From Bradyrhizobium sp. Arg816 (GTDB lineage Bacteria; Pseudomonadota; Alphaproteobacteria; Rhizobiales; Xanthobacteraceae): a stretch of DNA of 64,000 nt. The stretch is taken from NCBI RefSeq assembly GCF_029989365.1, contig NZ_JAPRAQ010000007.1:1-64000 (forward strand). Direction: 5' to 3'. The number at the start of each line of letters is the position of its first letter. Position 1 is the stretch's first letter. Of this stretch, positions 8,099-16,803 are shown piece after piece. The notes below the pieces were generated by a model. It made no database searches and had not been told where the DNA came from. It saw only the letters and a program-made list of their open reading frames with translations. Both the position numbers and the translations under genes were made by a program.

Positions 8099-9324
8099 CA
8101 ACGTATCCTTTTCCCGGTGAACGGGTTCCAACCTGTTTCGGCCAGTACGGCCCACGCGGTCGCGCCGAGATGCGGGCGGCGGTAGTAGAAGAAGTCGGGA
8201 TCGCCGCTACCGGTGGGGTCGATCGATAAACCCGTTGTCAGTCGCGCCGGGCGTGAGGCATTGAGCAGGCCGGTTGGTGTCCGGTCCTCATTTAGGTTTG
8301 CCAGTAGCCGATCGCTCTCCTGTGCGTTGCCGCTGATCCGGTAGGCCAGTGCCGCCTGCGCCGTGCCCTCAACCCAGAGGCCGTCGCGATCGCCGTTGAA
8401 ATCGAAGCCGCCAGCGACTGCCAGTTGAGCTTTCGCGAAGCCGAGCGCGCTCTTCCAGACCTCGGGCGATTCAGGAATGGCCATCCAGGGCCAAAGCTGA
8501 GCGTCGAGCGCGAGCAGACCTTCGTCCGCAAGATTGCCGTCAAGCTTCGTCCCAAGCAGGAAATGGTCTCCGCGAAAGGCACGATCGAGCAGTCGCCTGG
8601 CCTGCCCCGCCGCGCCGTCGTATTTTCGTTCGCCAGTCAAACGAAACAGCCAGCGCGCGGCCGCGTGAACATCGGCATTGTGCTCGGTCGACATCCAGGT
8701 GAGCCTGACCTGCTTCGGGTCGTAGCCGTGAAAGCCGCCGTAAAAGCCATCCGAGGAAGCGGTCGCCTCGATGACCCAATCGATCAGACGTCTCGCGTCG
8801 ACGAGATACTGAGGATCGTCGGTCGCCTGATGGAGCGTCAGCAGTGCCAATGCGGCCCAGGCAACGTTTCCCGTCGAAGTGCCGTCCTGTGCCGCATCCT
8901 CCGCCCAGATCTTGGCATGTCCATCCCACCAGCCGGGTAGATTGGGAGCATCCTGCTTCACCGCACCGGCACGATAGGCATTGCGCACGCGGCCGTCATC
9001 AAAGCTTCGGTCCTTGCGTGCGGCGCGGCTCAGCGCATTGCCGATGGATCTTGCATCCGACACATTGCCGCAAGCAATCAGCGCAATGGCGGCGAGCGCA
9101 TTATCGTAGACGAACGCTGTTGTGGCGAGACCAGCCGGAAGGTTCGCTTCATCCGTGCCGGGTTCATAACTCCGGATGAAAGCCGCGTCGGCTGCGCGTG
9201 TGTGCGGCGCGACCGCCTTGTCCAACCCGGCGCAGAAAGTGCTTGCGGTTTGCGCCGTTTGGCCTGCGGCCGCCGGCGAGCCCACGACTGCCGCGCACAG
9301 TGCCATAAGGATGAGAGGCTTCAT
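8098..9324 (-). CDS. Exported alpha/alpha-barrel protein of glucan operon (CrdC-like position)
   Basis: A 408-residue protein with a signal peptide (MKPLILMALCAAVVGSPAAAG) and repeated helical pairs rich in WA and AL motifs (NVAWAALALLTLHQAT, GFYGGFHGYDP, WMSTEHNADVHAAARW, DGLWVEGTAQAALAYR). This pattern fits an (alpha/alpha) barrel of glycoside hydrolase-like proteins; acidic residues in EHNAD and EGTAQ could act on or bind glucan. It lies between the HlyD-like and synthase genes with ATGA overlaps on both sides, so the three products are made together. In curdlan operons a periplasmic protein of about this size (CrdC) is thought to guide the polymer through the periplasm. Whether this one cuts or only binds glycan is unknown. 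Confidence 0.75.
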   Translation of the reverse strand: MKPLILMALCAAVVGSPAAAGQTAQTASTFCAGLDKAVAPHTRAADAAFIRSYEPGTDEANLPAGLATTAFVYDNALAAIALIACGNVSDARSIGNALSRAARKDRSFDDGRVRNAYRAGAVKQDAPNLPGWWDGHAKIWAEDAAQDGTSTGNVAWAALALLTLHQATDDPQYLVDARRLIDWVIEATASSDGFYGGFHGYDPKQVRLTWMSTEHNADVHAAARWLFRLTGERKYDGAAGQARRLLDRAFRGDHFLLGTKLDGNLADEGLLALDAQLWPWMAIPESPEVWKSALGFAKAQLAVAGGFDFNGDRDGLWVEGTAQAALAYRISGNAQESDRLLANLNEDRTPTGLLNASRPARLTTGLSIDPTGSGDPDFFYYRRPHLGATAWAVLAETGWNPFTGKRIR

Positions 9325-10781
9325 CGTGATACGAGGTTGCGAATTCCGGGCGCTCCGTCATCGTCGGCCATTGGTTCCTGCGGCTTCGAGGCGCGGAAAG
9401 CATCATGCAGACGAGCGACTCCGGCTCGGCGGGTATCCGCATCCAAAGACACATTTTTCGCGGTGTCGGTGTTGTCTGCGTCGTCCCGAATCCACGAAGC
9501 GACAGAATGGCCTAACCGGTGCCAGGTGACCGACATTGAGGGGACCACACCATTCTCGCGCGTCACCGTCACCCATTGGCCGACCGGACAAGAGGATTGG
9601 TCTGCAGTCCCCGTTTGCTGCGCTGATGTGCGGTCTCCGCCGGCACCATCCGGCGTGATGATGGCGTAGAGCTCACGCCGTTCGGTTTGCGGAAACGGAA
9701 CCGCAAAGCGCTCGTCGACCTTGTCGCTGGTCTTCGGTAGCACCGCGCTGACGACGCCGGACTGCAACGAACTTCCGTCGATGCGAACGCGGGTGCCGGG
9801 CATCATGCTCTGACCCTGCCGGTAGGAGAAGATGGCAACAACAAAGCGCTTGTCGCAGTCGATGATGGAACTGATGGTATCGCCGGCGTTCACATGCCGT
9901 CCCATCGCGGCCCCGACGGTCAACACCTTCCCCTGGCCGTGCGAAAGGACATTGGCATCCGCCAAAGTTGCTAGCCTTCCTTGTTCGGCGTCGATCAAGT
10001 ACTCCAGGTCGGCGAGTACCGCAGATTGCTGCCTTTCTTCGATTTTCATCCGCCTGGCGTCCAGATCGATGTCCCTGCGCTTCTGAGCCAGATTATTGAG
10101 AGCAACCAGTTCGTCTCCAACATAGATCCCCCTGCTCAGGGCATTGAGCTGTGAGATCTTTTGATTCAGCTTGGCGACCTCTGCTTCCGCACCATGCATG
10201 GCAGCAGCATATTGCTGGGTCGTCGGCCTAAGCATCTCGATACTTGCGGCATTGCGTGTCACCATATTGCTCTGCCGGTCCACCAAGGCCTTCTTTTCAC
10301 CGCTCGTAGCGTTGGATTGAGCAACGCGGGCGCGAAGCTCCTCGATCTGCGACTGGAACTGACCCTTAAGTTGGCTGGTCTGGTTAGCGAGTTCGTCGTC
10401 GAGGGACGAAACATAGTTGAGATCGGACTCGTGCTTTGCGCGCGTAGCGTCGAGCTTTTGACGCGCATCAGACGCCTTCTCCTGCAGCGAGATGAGCGTC
10501 CCCCGATCAAGTCTTGGATTCCTAATCTGCGCCAGCGTGTCGCCATCGCGGACGTCCCGCCCGGGAAGTACTGTCAACAAACCAATTTCGCCGCTGATTG
10601 GCGCGGTCAGAAGAGTGACAGGGGCGTTAACCACCGCGCGGTCGGATTGATCTGCGACGATCGGCGGCGCTACCGCTGTCAGCATCAGTACAGACAGAAT
10701 GCCCGCCACGCCTATGGTGAATATTCTCAATAATGCGGGATGCCCCCGGACAGGGCTGCCGGTTTTGGATCTATCAATCAT
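9321..10781 (-). CDS. HlyD-family membrane fusion-like protein of glucan operon (CrdA/BgsB-like)
   Basis: About 486 residues: a short cytosolic tail, one membrane helix (IFTIGVAGILSVLMLTAVAPP), a biotinyl-lipoyl-like half (APISGEIGLLTVLPGRDVRDGDTLAQIRNPRL), a long coiled coil (about residues 95-260), the second lipoyl half (GKVLTVGAAMGRHVNAGDTI) and a beta barrel ending in a charged tail. It should sit in the inner membrane facing the periplasm and help the synthase pass its polymer. The ATG at 10781 is preferred over the one six bases upstream because GAGAG then has proper spacing. It is the first gene of the operon; no clear promoter consensus was seen in the 250 bases before it. Confidence 0.82.
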   Translation of the reverse strand: MIDRSKTGSPVRGHPALLRIFTIGVAGILSVLMLTAVAPPIVADQSDRAVVNAPVTLLTAPISGEIGLLTVLPGRDVRDGDTLAQIRNPRLDRGTLISLQEKASDARQKLDATRAKHESDLNYVSSLDDELANQTSQLKGQFQSQIEELRARVAQSNATSGEKKALVDRQSNMVTRNAASIEMLRPTTQQYAAAMHGAEAEVAKLNQKISQLNALSRGIYVGDELVALNNLAQKRRDIDLDARRMKIEERQQSAVLADLEYLIDAEQGRLATLADANVLSHGQGKVLTVGAAMGRHVNAGDTISSIIDCDKRFVVAIFSYRQGQSMMPGTRVRIDGSSLQSGVVSAVLPKTSDKVDERFAVPFPQTERRELYAIITPDGAGGDRTSAQQTGTADQSSCPVGQWVTVTRENGVVPSMSVTWHRLGHSVASWIRDDADNTDTAKNVSLDADTRRAGVARLHDAFRASKPQEPMADDDGAPGIRNLVSR

Positions 10782-11033
10782 CAGCATTCTCTCGGTTGGA
10801 CGTGCCCTAAAAAGCGCTTAACTAGCGATCAATTGCTGGATTTTCCCGACGCTCGCTAAAGACTGCAACAATGCAGAGCCCGTTTAGTTGCTGCCGAAAA
10901 TGAAGGCGGGTGAACGCCCTGCAGGAAGAGCGTTAGACGCACAACGGACGTGAACGGTAGCTAGCCGATTGGTTCCCGATTTCCGCGCGGTGCGGTCAGT
11001 TGCCGCGAGCGAACAGATCCGCACACTGTCGTC

Positions 11034-11191
11034 AGCTTCGACTATATCAAGGCCGACAGTCGCCCCGACGAATTTGCCCGGGCCTGCGCATCCCTTGTCA
11101 TCGTTGATGAAGCGCACGCCTGCATGGGAAACGCTCCTTGCGGTCATCTCAAGCGGGCAGCGTTGTTGTTTGCTGTACCCGTAAGAATACG
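11034..11191 (+). pseudogene. Helicase fragment (DEAH box / SNF2 type)
   Basis: A short stretch reads SFDYIKADSRPDEFARACAS followed by LVIVDEAHACMG and ends at a stop after VRIRG. The DEAH motif inside LVIVDEAH is the Walker B of superfamily-2 helicases, and DYIKxDxRxDEF is a familiar lead-in in SNF2-like proteins. Nothing recognisable precedes or follows, so it is an internal scrap of a much larger gene. Confidence 0.6.
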
Positions 11192-11343
11192 GGGCTGAAA
11201 GCTTGGGGAGCCGCCAGCCGGGCGTCGCAACGCAATTTCGCGCGGCCTTTTAGGCCTGGTGTTGACTTCAAAGGTGCGCGCGTTGCCGAAAGTTCCCGTG
11301 TCCTTAATTGTACGTCGACGGCGGATGCGTATCGTATATAAAC

Positions 11344-11442
11344 TCTGTCTGCGACCGTCGGCAGGCAGATCTCCGATGGACCGGATTGGATTCACGGGAT
11401 CAAGGCTGACGGCTACCGGATGCTAGTCAGCTCTCTTTTTTG
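11344..11442 (+). pseudogene. DNA ligase adenylation-site fragment
   Basis: The frame reads ISDGPDWIHGIKADGYRMLV (about 11368-11427) then stops. WIHxIKxDGYR is the nucleotidyl-transfer motif of ATP-dependent DNA ligases, with the active Lys in KADG. Only this N-terminal scrap is left, directly before an unrelated membrane protein gene. Confidence 0.65.
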
Positions 11443-11451
11443 AAAATTCTC

Positions 11452-11766
11452 ATGCGGACCTTATTCATCATCTTGGGCATTTGGCTGCTGATAAATGCCC
11501 TCTTCGTCGTGATCATGCTTCCGCCGCGGAAGCCTCGGAGGTCGAACGGTGAGAGCGGGCCGAGCGGCCTCTGGCCTGCATTGATCAATCGAAGTATCCA
11601 CTCTCCAGACCAAGACGACGACCGCTTCTCGCTACGCCACGCTCTCATCGCGATTGCGCTCGGCGCCTTCTTTTCCCTAACGCCACCTCTGCTGGAGGTT
11701 TACGATGCAATCAGGGCATTCCTTTCCCGGTCAACGACAGGGGAAGGCGGACGAAGATCCGGTTAG
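11452..11766 (+). CDS. Small double-membrane-span protein of unknown function
   Basis: A 104-residue protein from the ATG at 11452. It has a membrane helix at the N-terminus (MRTLFIILGIWLLINALFVV), a polar linker rich in Pro, Arg and Ser, and a second helix (ALIAIALGAFFSLTPPLLEV), so both ends are likely on the same side of the inner membrane. The N-terminal pattern is recalled from small conserved Bradyrhizobium proteins. No strong ribosome site is seen and the gene follows ligase debris directly, so the start is moderately sure. No operon partner: the next sure gene starts at 12137. A dubious frame at 11769-11969 is not accepted. Confidence 0.6.
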   Translation: MRTLFIILGIWLLINALFVVIMLPPRKPRRSNGESGPSGLWPALINRSIHSPDQDDDRFSLRHALIAIALGAFFSLTPPLLEVYDAIRAFLSRSTTGEGGRRSG

Positions 11767-12136
11767 CGGTGGACCGCCTGAGTATATTTTTTGCGCTTGC
11801 TCGCAACGAGCTCGAAAAAGATTTGAATAACCTTCCCCCAACTCAGACTGACTTACCAACCACTCCTCGCGGCCTTGAAATGTCTACGGCCGGTACGGGG
11901 TCCACTGGACTTGATGTCTTGCGGATACTTGAGCTCGCGAGCTTGGGACAATCGGCTGGGTTCGCGTAAACCATGCGGGCCGCCCCTTGCCCTCAACCGG
12001 CATTTGGTCGCATCAGCCTTGCGGTCGCCACATAACCGTGGCGGAGGAACATTTCTGAGCAGCTTCGCTTGATGCCGTGGAGATCAAAGGACTTGACGGC
12101 GGGTCGTGCAACGCGCTTCGAGAGGTTGAGCCGCGC

Positions 12137-13156
12137 ATGAATCCGATGGAAGCCGAATCTGTCGACCAATTGCCGCGCGGAGCCCAGTGGCAGTATGAGC
12201 CGAAGTGGGACGGCTTCCGGTGTCTTTTGATCCGCGACGGCAACCAGATAAGCATGCAATCCAAAAGCGGCCGCGATCTCGTTCGCTACTTCCCGGAGGT
12301 TGCCGCGGCCGCTGCCGCCTTATCGCCGAAAGTGCTCACCCTGGACGGTGAGTTGATTGTCCAGCTCGCGGAGGGATATTCATTCGACGCGCTGCTTCAG
12401 CGCATTCATCCGGCGGCCAGCCGGGTCAAGCGTCTTGCCGAAGAAAGGCCCGCAAACTTCATGGTTTTCGACCTGCTGCGATCGGGCACGATAGATTTTT
12501 CGGTTCTACCGCTCATGAAGCGACGCGCCGCCCTCGAAGCGTTTTCGCGAAAAGCTTTCCGTACCGACGGCCTCTTTCGTCTATCACCGGCGAGCCGCAA
12601 CTATGCGGATGCCGACGCTTGGCTCAACAGCGTAAATGAGGATCATGACGGCGTGGTCGCCAAGCGCCTCGACCTGCCCTATCGAGGCGGTACCCGGGAT
12701 GGCATGCAGAAGATCAAGCTGCTGCGATCGGCCGATTGCGTTGTCGGTGGGTTTCGTTATGCAGAGAAGAAGCAGGGCAATCGCAAGGTGGTCGGCTCGT
12801 TGCTGCTCGGTCTCTACGACGAGGAAGGCCTTCTGCACCATGTCGGGTTTAGCTCCGGCATCCGGTCATCCGATCGGCTGGCTTTCACGGACCGTCTGGA
12901 GAAGATTATCAAATCGCAGAGCTTCAGCGGCAATACACCCGGCGGCCCAAGTCGCTGGTCGACGAAGCGATCAGCCGAGTGGAAGGCCGTGCGCCCGACT
13001 TACGTTATTGAAGTGTCGTACGATCACGTAACCGGCGATCGGTTTCGGCACGGCACGAAGATCATCCGCTGGCGACCCGACAAGAAGCCCTCACAATGCC
13101 GCATGGATCAGCTTCGTCAGAAGGCAGCCACGCGACCGTTGAAAGCCAGGGCATAG
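12137..13156 (+). CDS. ATP-dependent DNA ligase (LigC type)
   Basis: About 339 residues: a nucleotidyltransferase domain followed by an OB fold, the size of stand-alone bacterial LigC-type enzymes. Motif I is EPKWDGFRCL with the adenylated Lys at residue 23; DGELIV, FMVFDLLR, DGVVAKR and MQKIKLLR mark motifs III, IIIa, IV and V, and the last part (VIEVSYDHVTGDRFRHGTKI) is the OB domain with motif VI region. It seals nicked duplex DNA with ATP and in this group may serve base-excision repair or Ku-independent end joining. The ATG at 12137 (MNPMEAESV) has a GAGAGGT site and matches the family start; a GTG at 12077 is in frame but unlikely. This is the only intact ligase of four ligase loci in the window. 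Confidence 0.9.
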   Translation: MNPMEAESVDQLPRGAQWQYEPKWDGFRCLLIRDGNQISMQSKSGRDLVRYFPEVAAAAAALSPKVLTLDGELIVQLAEGYSFDALLQRIHPAASRVKRLAEERPANFMVFDLLRSGTIDFSVLPLMKRRAALEAFSRKAFRTDGLFRLSPASRNYADADAWLNSVNEDHDGVVAKRLDLPYRGGTRDGMQKIKLLRSADCVVGGFRYAEKKQGNRKVVGSLLLGLYDEEGLLHHVGFSSGIRSSDRLAFTDRLEKIIKSQSFSGNTPGGPSRWSTKRSAEWKAVRPTYVIEVSYDHVTGDRFRHGTKIIRWRPDKKPSQCRMDQLRQKAATRPLKARA

Positions 13157-13194
13157 CGGGGGTTGTGGAAGGCCCACGGACGTTTCCAAAAGAA

Positions 13195-13231
13195 TGCAGG
13201 CCAGGACATCTCGTCGAGGTCCTGGCCTGCA
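13195..13231. terminator. Bidirectional hairpin between convergent genes
   Basis: A perfect 13-base inverted repeat (13195-13207 and 13219-13231, arm TGCAGGCCAGGAC) with an 11-base loop lies between the ends of the ligase (13156) and the KGG gene (13246). No T run is present, but position and strength fit a shared terminator. Confidence 0.7.
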
Positions 13232-13245
13232 GGGTCAGTAGAGTC

Positions 13246-13473
13246 TCAGGACTGGCCGCCCTTGCGTCCGGCTTCGCTGGCCTTTTCGCGATCATTGGCG
13301 AAGTTGCCGGGATTGTCCGACGAACTGCCGCCCTGCTGGCCGGGCTTGCTTCCGCCTTGTGTCTGTTGACCCTGCTGGCCGTGGCTCTGCTCGCCACCCT
13401 TCTTGCCGGCTTCCGATGCGCGCTGCGGATCGTTGGCGAAGTTTCCTGAGCCACCGCGTTGTTCATCTGCCAT
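13246..13473 (-). CDS. KGG-repeat stress protein
   Basis: A 75-residue, very hydrophilic, glycine-rich protein with two copies of the KGG/stress-induced motif: GNFANDPQRASEAGKKGGEQ near the start and GNFANDREKASEAGRKGGQS at the end, separated by a Gln/Gly linker. The family (YciG, plant LEA-like Con-10) is induced by starvation, drought or osmotic stress and is thought to protect proteins. The ATG at 13473 has a strong AAGGAGA site. Upstream at 13513-13537 there is GGAAC with a 16-base spacer to CACT, a poor match to the EcfG consensus. Confidence 0.88.
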   Translation of the reverse strand: MADEQRGGSGNFANDPQRASEAGKKGGEQSHGQQGQQTQGGSKPGQQGGSSSDNPGNFANDREKASEAGRKGGQS

Positions 13474-13559
13474 CTGTCTTCTCCTTCTTGGTTGCCCGGC
13501 CCATGGAAGGCTAGTGGCGAGATCCCCGGCTCGTTCCTTAGACAAACGACGAAGGTTGG

Positions 13560-14678
13560 TCAGAGATTATTCGCCAGCATACTGCGGGTCGCTTGCCGCA
13601 CGGCTTCGATGCCACTCACATTTTTCATCAAAGCGATCTCGCCTTGTTGTTCATGTCGTATGGCATGCGCCATCAAGCGCAGGCGCGGATCGCCGGAAGA
13701 ATGCCATTGGCTATCCGCCATCTGGACGGCCCCTGCATGATGCAGGCTCATCAGGCGAATGAAGACAGCATCGAACTCCCCATCGACCGCGTTGCGCACA
13801 TCCGCCATTTGTGCCGGCGTCAGATAGCCGGGCATAGCCGCCCGCTCCTCGCCGGTGCAGACCGCCATCGGCTCGCTAAACCATCCGCGCCACCAATGCT
13901 CGAAGATACGGTTTTCGCCTACCTGACTGGCCGCCATCAGGGCCGCGAGCGCACGCAAACGCGGATCTTGCGCGCGCTGTTGGCCAACCCTTGCAAGCTC
14001 AATACCTTGCTCATGATGCGTTACCATATGGCGCATGTAGCGCTGATCGCTGGCCACATCCCGGCTCAGGATCGGCGGTGGCCAACCCAACCTTTCGACC
14101 ATGGCAACCAGGCCTAACGTTGCAAGCACGAGGAGTGCTCCGGCCGCCCAGCGTTTGGCAAAGCGTACGGCAGGCGTCGGCGGCGCACGCCCCAGCGGCC
14201 AGCGCAGCCAAGCGAACAGGGGGTAGATCGAGGCGGACGAAAGGTGGACGAGAAAGCCGATCCAATAGGGTTGTTGCAAGGTAAAGATCGGCTGAAAGAA
14301 CGGGAACAGCGGCACAAGCACGAACCACTCGGTCGCCGAGGTAAAGACAGCCCAAGGAATGGCCAGCCAAAAGAGAGTGCCGGGCGCGAGACGGCTCGTC
14401 CAGCGCCCGAACAGGCCAAAAAATACCAGCGCCCAGGAGAAATCCGCCCATTGATGAAAGGCGATGCCAAGGGCGATGGCCTGATATGAGGGCGCAGCGC
14501 TCAACATGACGTCGCGGCCGGGAATAGCAGCGACCGTCATCCAGTCGACCGCCGCGTCCCGGCCCAACTGCGCTGCCGCAAGCTGGCTGATGAGCGTCGA
14601 AAATGTGCTGCTGACGAGGCCGAGCTGCGCGGCCGCCAGCCAATTTGACTTTGCCTCTTTAGCGTCGCCCTCTCCCAT
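13560..14678 (-). CDS. Membrane protein with C-terminal DUF305 domain
   Basis: A 372-residue protein. The N-terminal half has four to five hydrophobic helices (residues about 60-210: ALGIAFHQWADFSWALVFFG, LFWLAIPWAVFTSATEWFVL, AGALLVLATLGLVAM). The C-terminal 170 residues are a DUF305 four-helix, ferritin-like domain with paired motifs MRHMVTHHEQGIELA and MSLHHAGAVQMA, whose His residues probably hold metal; DUF305 proteins are often tied to copper or other metals. The start overlaps the alcohol dehydrogenase stop (ATGA), so it is the second gene of that unit. Linking a dehydrogenase with a metal-binding membrane protein is unusual. The natural ligand is unknown. Confidence 0.82.
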   Translation of the reverse strand: MGEGDAKEAKSNWLAAAQLGLVSSTFSTLISQLAAAQLGRDAAVDWMTVAAIPGRDVMLSAAPSYQAIALGIAFHQWADFSWALVFFGLFGRWTSRLAPGTLFWLAIPWAVFTSATEWFVLVPLFPFFQPIFTLQQPYWIGFLVHLSSASIYPLFAWLRWPLGRAPPTPAVRFAKRWAAGALLVLATLGLVAMVERLGWPPPILSRDVASDQRYMRHMVTHHEQGIELARVGQQRAQDPRLRALAALMAASQVGENRIFEHWWRGWFSEPMAVCTGEERAAMPGYLTPAQMADVRNAVDGEFDAVFIRLMSLHHAGAVQMADSQWHSSGDPRLRLMAHAIRHEQQGEIALMKNVSGIEAVRQATRSMLANNL

Positions 14679-15853
14679 CAGCCGAACGGCTTCATCACGA
14701 CCTTGATGCATCCATCCTGCTTAGCGCGGAACGTCTTATAGAGATCCGGGCCTTCCTCGAGCGTCGCGCGATGGGTGACGACAAAACTTGGATCGATCTC
14801 GCCCTTTTCGATGCGTTGCATCAGCTTGGGCAGATAGTGCTGGACGGGGGTCTGGGCCATGCGGAAGGTCAGCCCGCGATTGATGGCGCTGCCCATCGGA
14901 ATGTTGTCGAGCATGCCGCCATATACACCGACGATCGAGACGGTGCCGAAGTTGCGGCAGCATTGGATCGCCTGCCGCAGCACATGCGGCCGATCGGTTC
15001 CCATGAAAGTCGCTACCTTGATGCGATCCATCACGGACTCCTTGCTCGCCATGGTCTCCGGCTCGGTGCCAACCGCATCGATGCAGGCATCAGCTCCGCG
15101 GCCTTGCGTCAGCTGCTGGATGCGCTCGTAGACATCTTCTTTCATGAAATCCAGCGTGAGCGCGCCCGACTGCATGGCGAGCGTTAGCCGTTCGGGCACT
15201 GTATCAATCGCGATCACGCGTTCGGCGCCTAGCAGAAACGCGCTCTTGATCGCAAACTGGCCGACCGGCCCGCAGCCCCAGACGGCGACCGTCTCGCCGC
15301 CTTTGAGGTTGCAGAATTCTGCCGCCATATAGCCGGTCGGGAAAATATCGGAGAGAAACAGCACCTGCTCGTCGGTCAGCCCCTCGGGGATCTTATACGG
15401 CCCGACGTCAGCATATGGGACGCGCATATATTCGGCCTGGCCACCGGCAAAGCCGCCCAACATGTGCGAATACCCAAAGAGGCCGGCGGGCGAATGACCC
15501 CACATCTTCTCGGCCTGCTTGGCATTGGGGTTGGAGCGTTCGCAGCCGGAATAAAAGCCGTTCTTGCAGAAGAAACACTCGCCACAGGCGATGGTGAACG
15601 GCACCACGACGCGATCGCCAACCTTGAGCTTGCTGTTGTCCTTGCCGACCTCGACGACCTCACCCATGGTCTCATGGCCGAGCACGTCGCCCCTTTCCAT
15701 GGTCGGCATGATCCCGTCAAACAGATGCAGATCCGAGCCGCAGATCGCGCAGGCTGTCACCTTGATGATCGCGTCTCGTCCGTCCTGGATCTTCGGATCA
15801 GGAACCGTTTCGCAGCGAATGTCGCTTTTGCCGTGCCAGGTGAGGGCTTTCAT
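14678..15853 (-). CDS. Zinc-dependent alcohol/formaldehyde dehydrogenase (MDR family)
   Basis: A 391-residue medium-chain dehydrogenase. Catalytic zinc ligands lie in CAICGSDLHLFDG and GHETMGEV, the structural zinc site is CGECFFCKNGFYSGC, and the Rossmann turn is VWGCGPVGQFA. The long insert with EKMWGHSPAGLFGYSHMLGG and the 390-residue length point to the glutathione-independent formaldehyde dehydrogenase-like branch. It likely oxidises an alcohol or aldehyde with NAD(P)+ in the cytosol; the substrate cannot be read from sequence. The ATG at 15853 has a GGAG site. It is the first gene of a two-gene unit with the DUF305 protein. Confidence 0.9.
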   Translation of the reverse strand: MKALTWHGKSDIRCETVPDPKIQDGRDAIIKVTACAICGSDLHLFDGIMPTMERGDVLGHETMGEVVEVGKDNSKLKVGDRVVVPFTIACGECFFCKNGFYSGCERSNPNAKQAEKMWGHSPAGLFGYSHMLGGFAGGQAEYMRVPYADVGPYKIPEGLTDEQVLFLSDIFPTGYMAAEFCNLKGGETVAVWGCGPVGQFAIKSAFLLGAERVIAIDTVPERLTLAMQSGALTLDFMKEDVYERIQQLTQGRGADACIDAVGTEPETMASKESVMDRIKVATFMGTDRPHVLRQAIQCCRNFGTVSIVGVYGGMLDNIPMGSAINRGLTFRMAQTPVQHYLPKLMQRIEKGEIDPSFVVTHRATLEEGPDLYKTFRAKQDGCIKVVMKPFG

Positions 15854-15918
15854 GGACCGCTCCAAGGGTTGCGCGACCAGACCAAGCCTCAATCTTGCGG
15901 CTGGTTCCTAGCCGCTTA

Positions 15919-15943
15919 GGAACGCTCTCGCCTGTGCCCCATT
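15919..15943 (+). promoter_or_regulatory. Candidate EcfG-like promoter (CATT variant)
   Basis: GGAAC 15919-15923, 16-base spacer, CATT 15940-15943, upstream of the SDR gene. One base off consensus; the same variant occurs before three other small or stress genes in the window. Confidence 0.45.
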
Positions 15944-15981
15944 AGGCTCAAAGCCACGCAAAAAACCGAGAGGGAATGCCT

Positions 15982-16803
15982 ATGGCCGGACAGTTTGCAA
16001 TCTTAACGGGCGCCTCGACCGGCATCGGCTTTGAGCTCGCCCGGCTCTGCGCCTCCAAAGGATATGACCTTCTCATCGCCGCGGATGAGCCCGAGATCGA
16101 GACGGCGGCAGAGGCGCTGCGCAAGGAAGTCAACAGCATCGCCGTTGTGGCGCTGAAAGCCGATCTCGCTACCATTGAAGGCGTCGACAAACTCTACGAG
16201 GTGGCACAAGGCCGCAAGGTCGACGTGCTGATGGCCAATGCAGGCCGCGGTCTGGGCCATGCTTTCCTGGATCAGGAGTGGGCGCGTATCCGGCAGGTGA
16301 TCGACACCAACGTCATGGGCACGACCTATCTGCTCCATCGCGTGGGCCAGGACATGCGCCGGCGCAATGAGGGACGGATCCTTATTACCGGGTCGATCGC
16401 CGGCTTTATCCCCGGCAGCTTTCAGGCCGTCTACAATGCCTCTAAGTCGTACCTGAACTCCCTCTCTTTTGCGCTACGCGAGGAACTGCGCGACACGAAG
16501 GTGACGGTCACCTGCCTGATGCCGGGTGCCACCGAGACCGAGTTCTTCGCACGGGCAGATATGCTCGATACCAAGGTCGGCTCCGAGGACAAGGACGATG
16601 CCGCGATGGTCGCCCGCAAGGGTTTCGAGGCGATGATGTCGGGCGAAGGCGACGTCGTGACCGGTCTCAAGAACAAGATCCAGTCGGCGGTCGCCAATGT
16701 GATGCCGGCCGAATCTCGCCAAGCAGCATCGCAAACAGGCGGAGCCCGGCACCGCAAAATCCTGAGGGCTCCTCAAGCTGTCATTGATCCGTTGGCCCCT
16801 TAG
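15982..16803 (+). CDS. Short-chain dehydrogenase/reductase with frameshifted C-terminus
   Basis: A classical SDR: TGASTGIGFELA binds NAD(P), NAGRGLGH follows, ITGSIAGFIPG carries the Ser and YNASKSYL the Tyr and Lys of the active site. The start can be the ATG at 15976 or 15982. After VMPAE (about 16710) the annotated frame runs 30 more residues into low-sense sequence and ends at 16803, overlapping the arginase-like gene end. The other frame reads LAKQHRKQAEPGTAKS and stops at 16765, which is the expected tail. One or two missing bases near 16711-16715 would explain this. Catalysis need not be lost, since the change is at the extreme C-terminus. The substrate is unknown. Confidence 0.85.
   Translation: MAGQFAILTGASTGIGFELARLCASKGYDLLIAADEPEIETAAEALRKEVNSIAVVALKADLATIEGVDKLYEVAQGRKVDVLMANAGRGLGHAFLDQEWARIRQVIDTNVMGTTYLLHRVGQDMRRRNEGRILITGSIAGFIPGSFQAVYNASKSYLNSLSFALREELRDTKVTVTCLMPGATETEFFARADMLDTKVGSEDKDDAAMVARKGFEAMMSGEGDVVTGLKNKIQSAVANVMPAESRQAASQTGGARHRKILRAPQAVIDPLAP

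Noticed and set aside
11769..11969. Possible 66-residue gene after the small membrane protein
   Set aside because: GTG start without ribosome site, no recognisable pattern, ends in low-sense sequence.
13513..13537. EcfG promoter before the KGG gene
   Set aside because: GGAAC and the 16-base spacer fit, but the second element is CACT, too far from CGTT to call.
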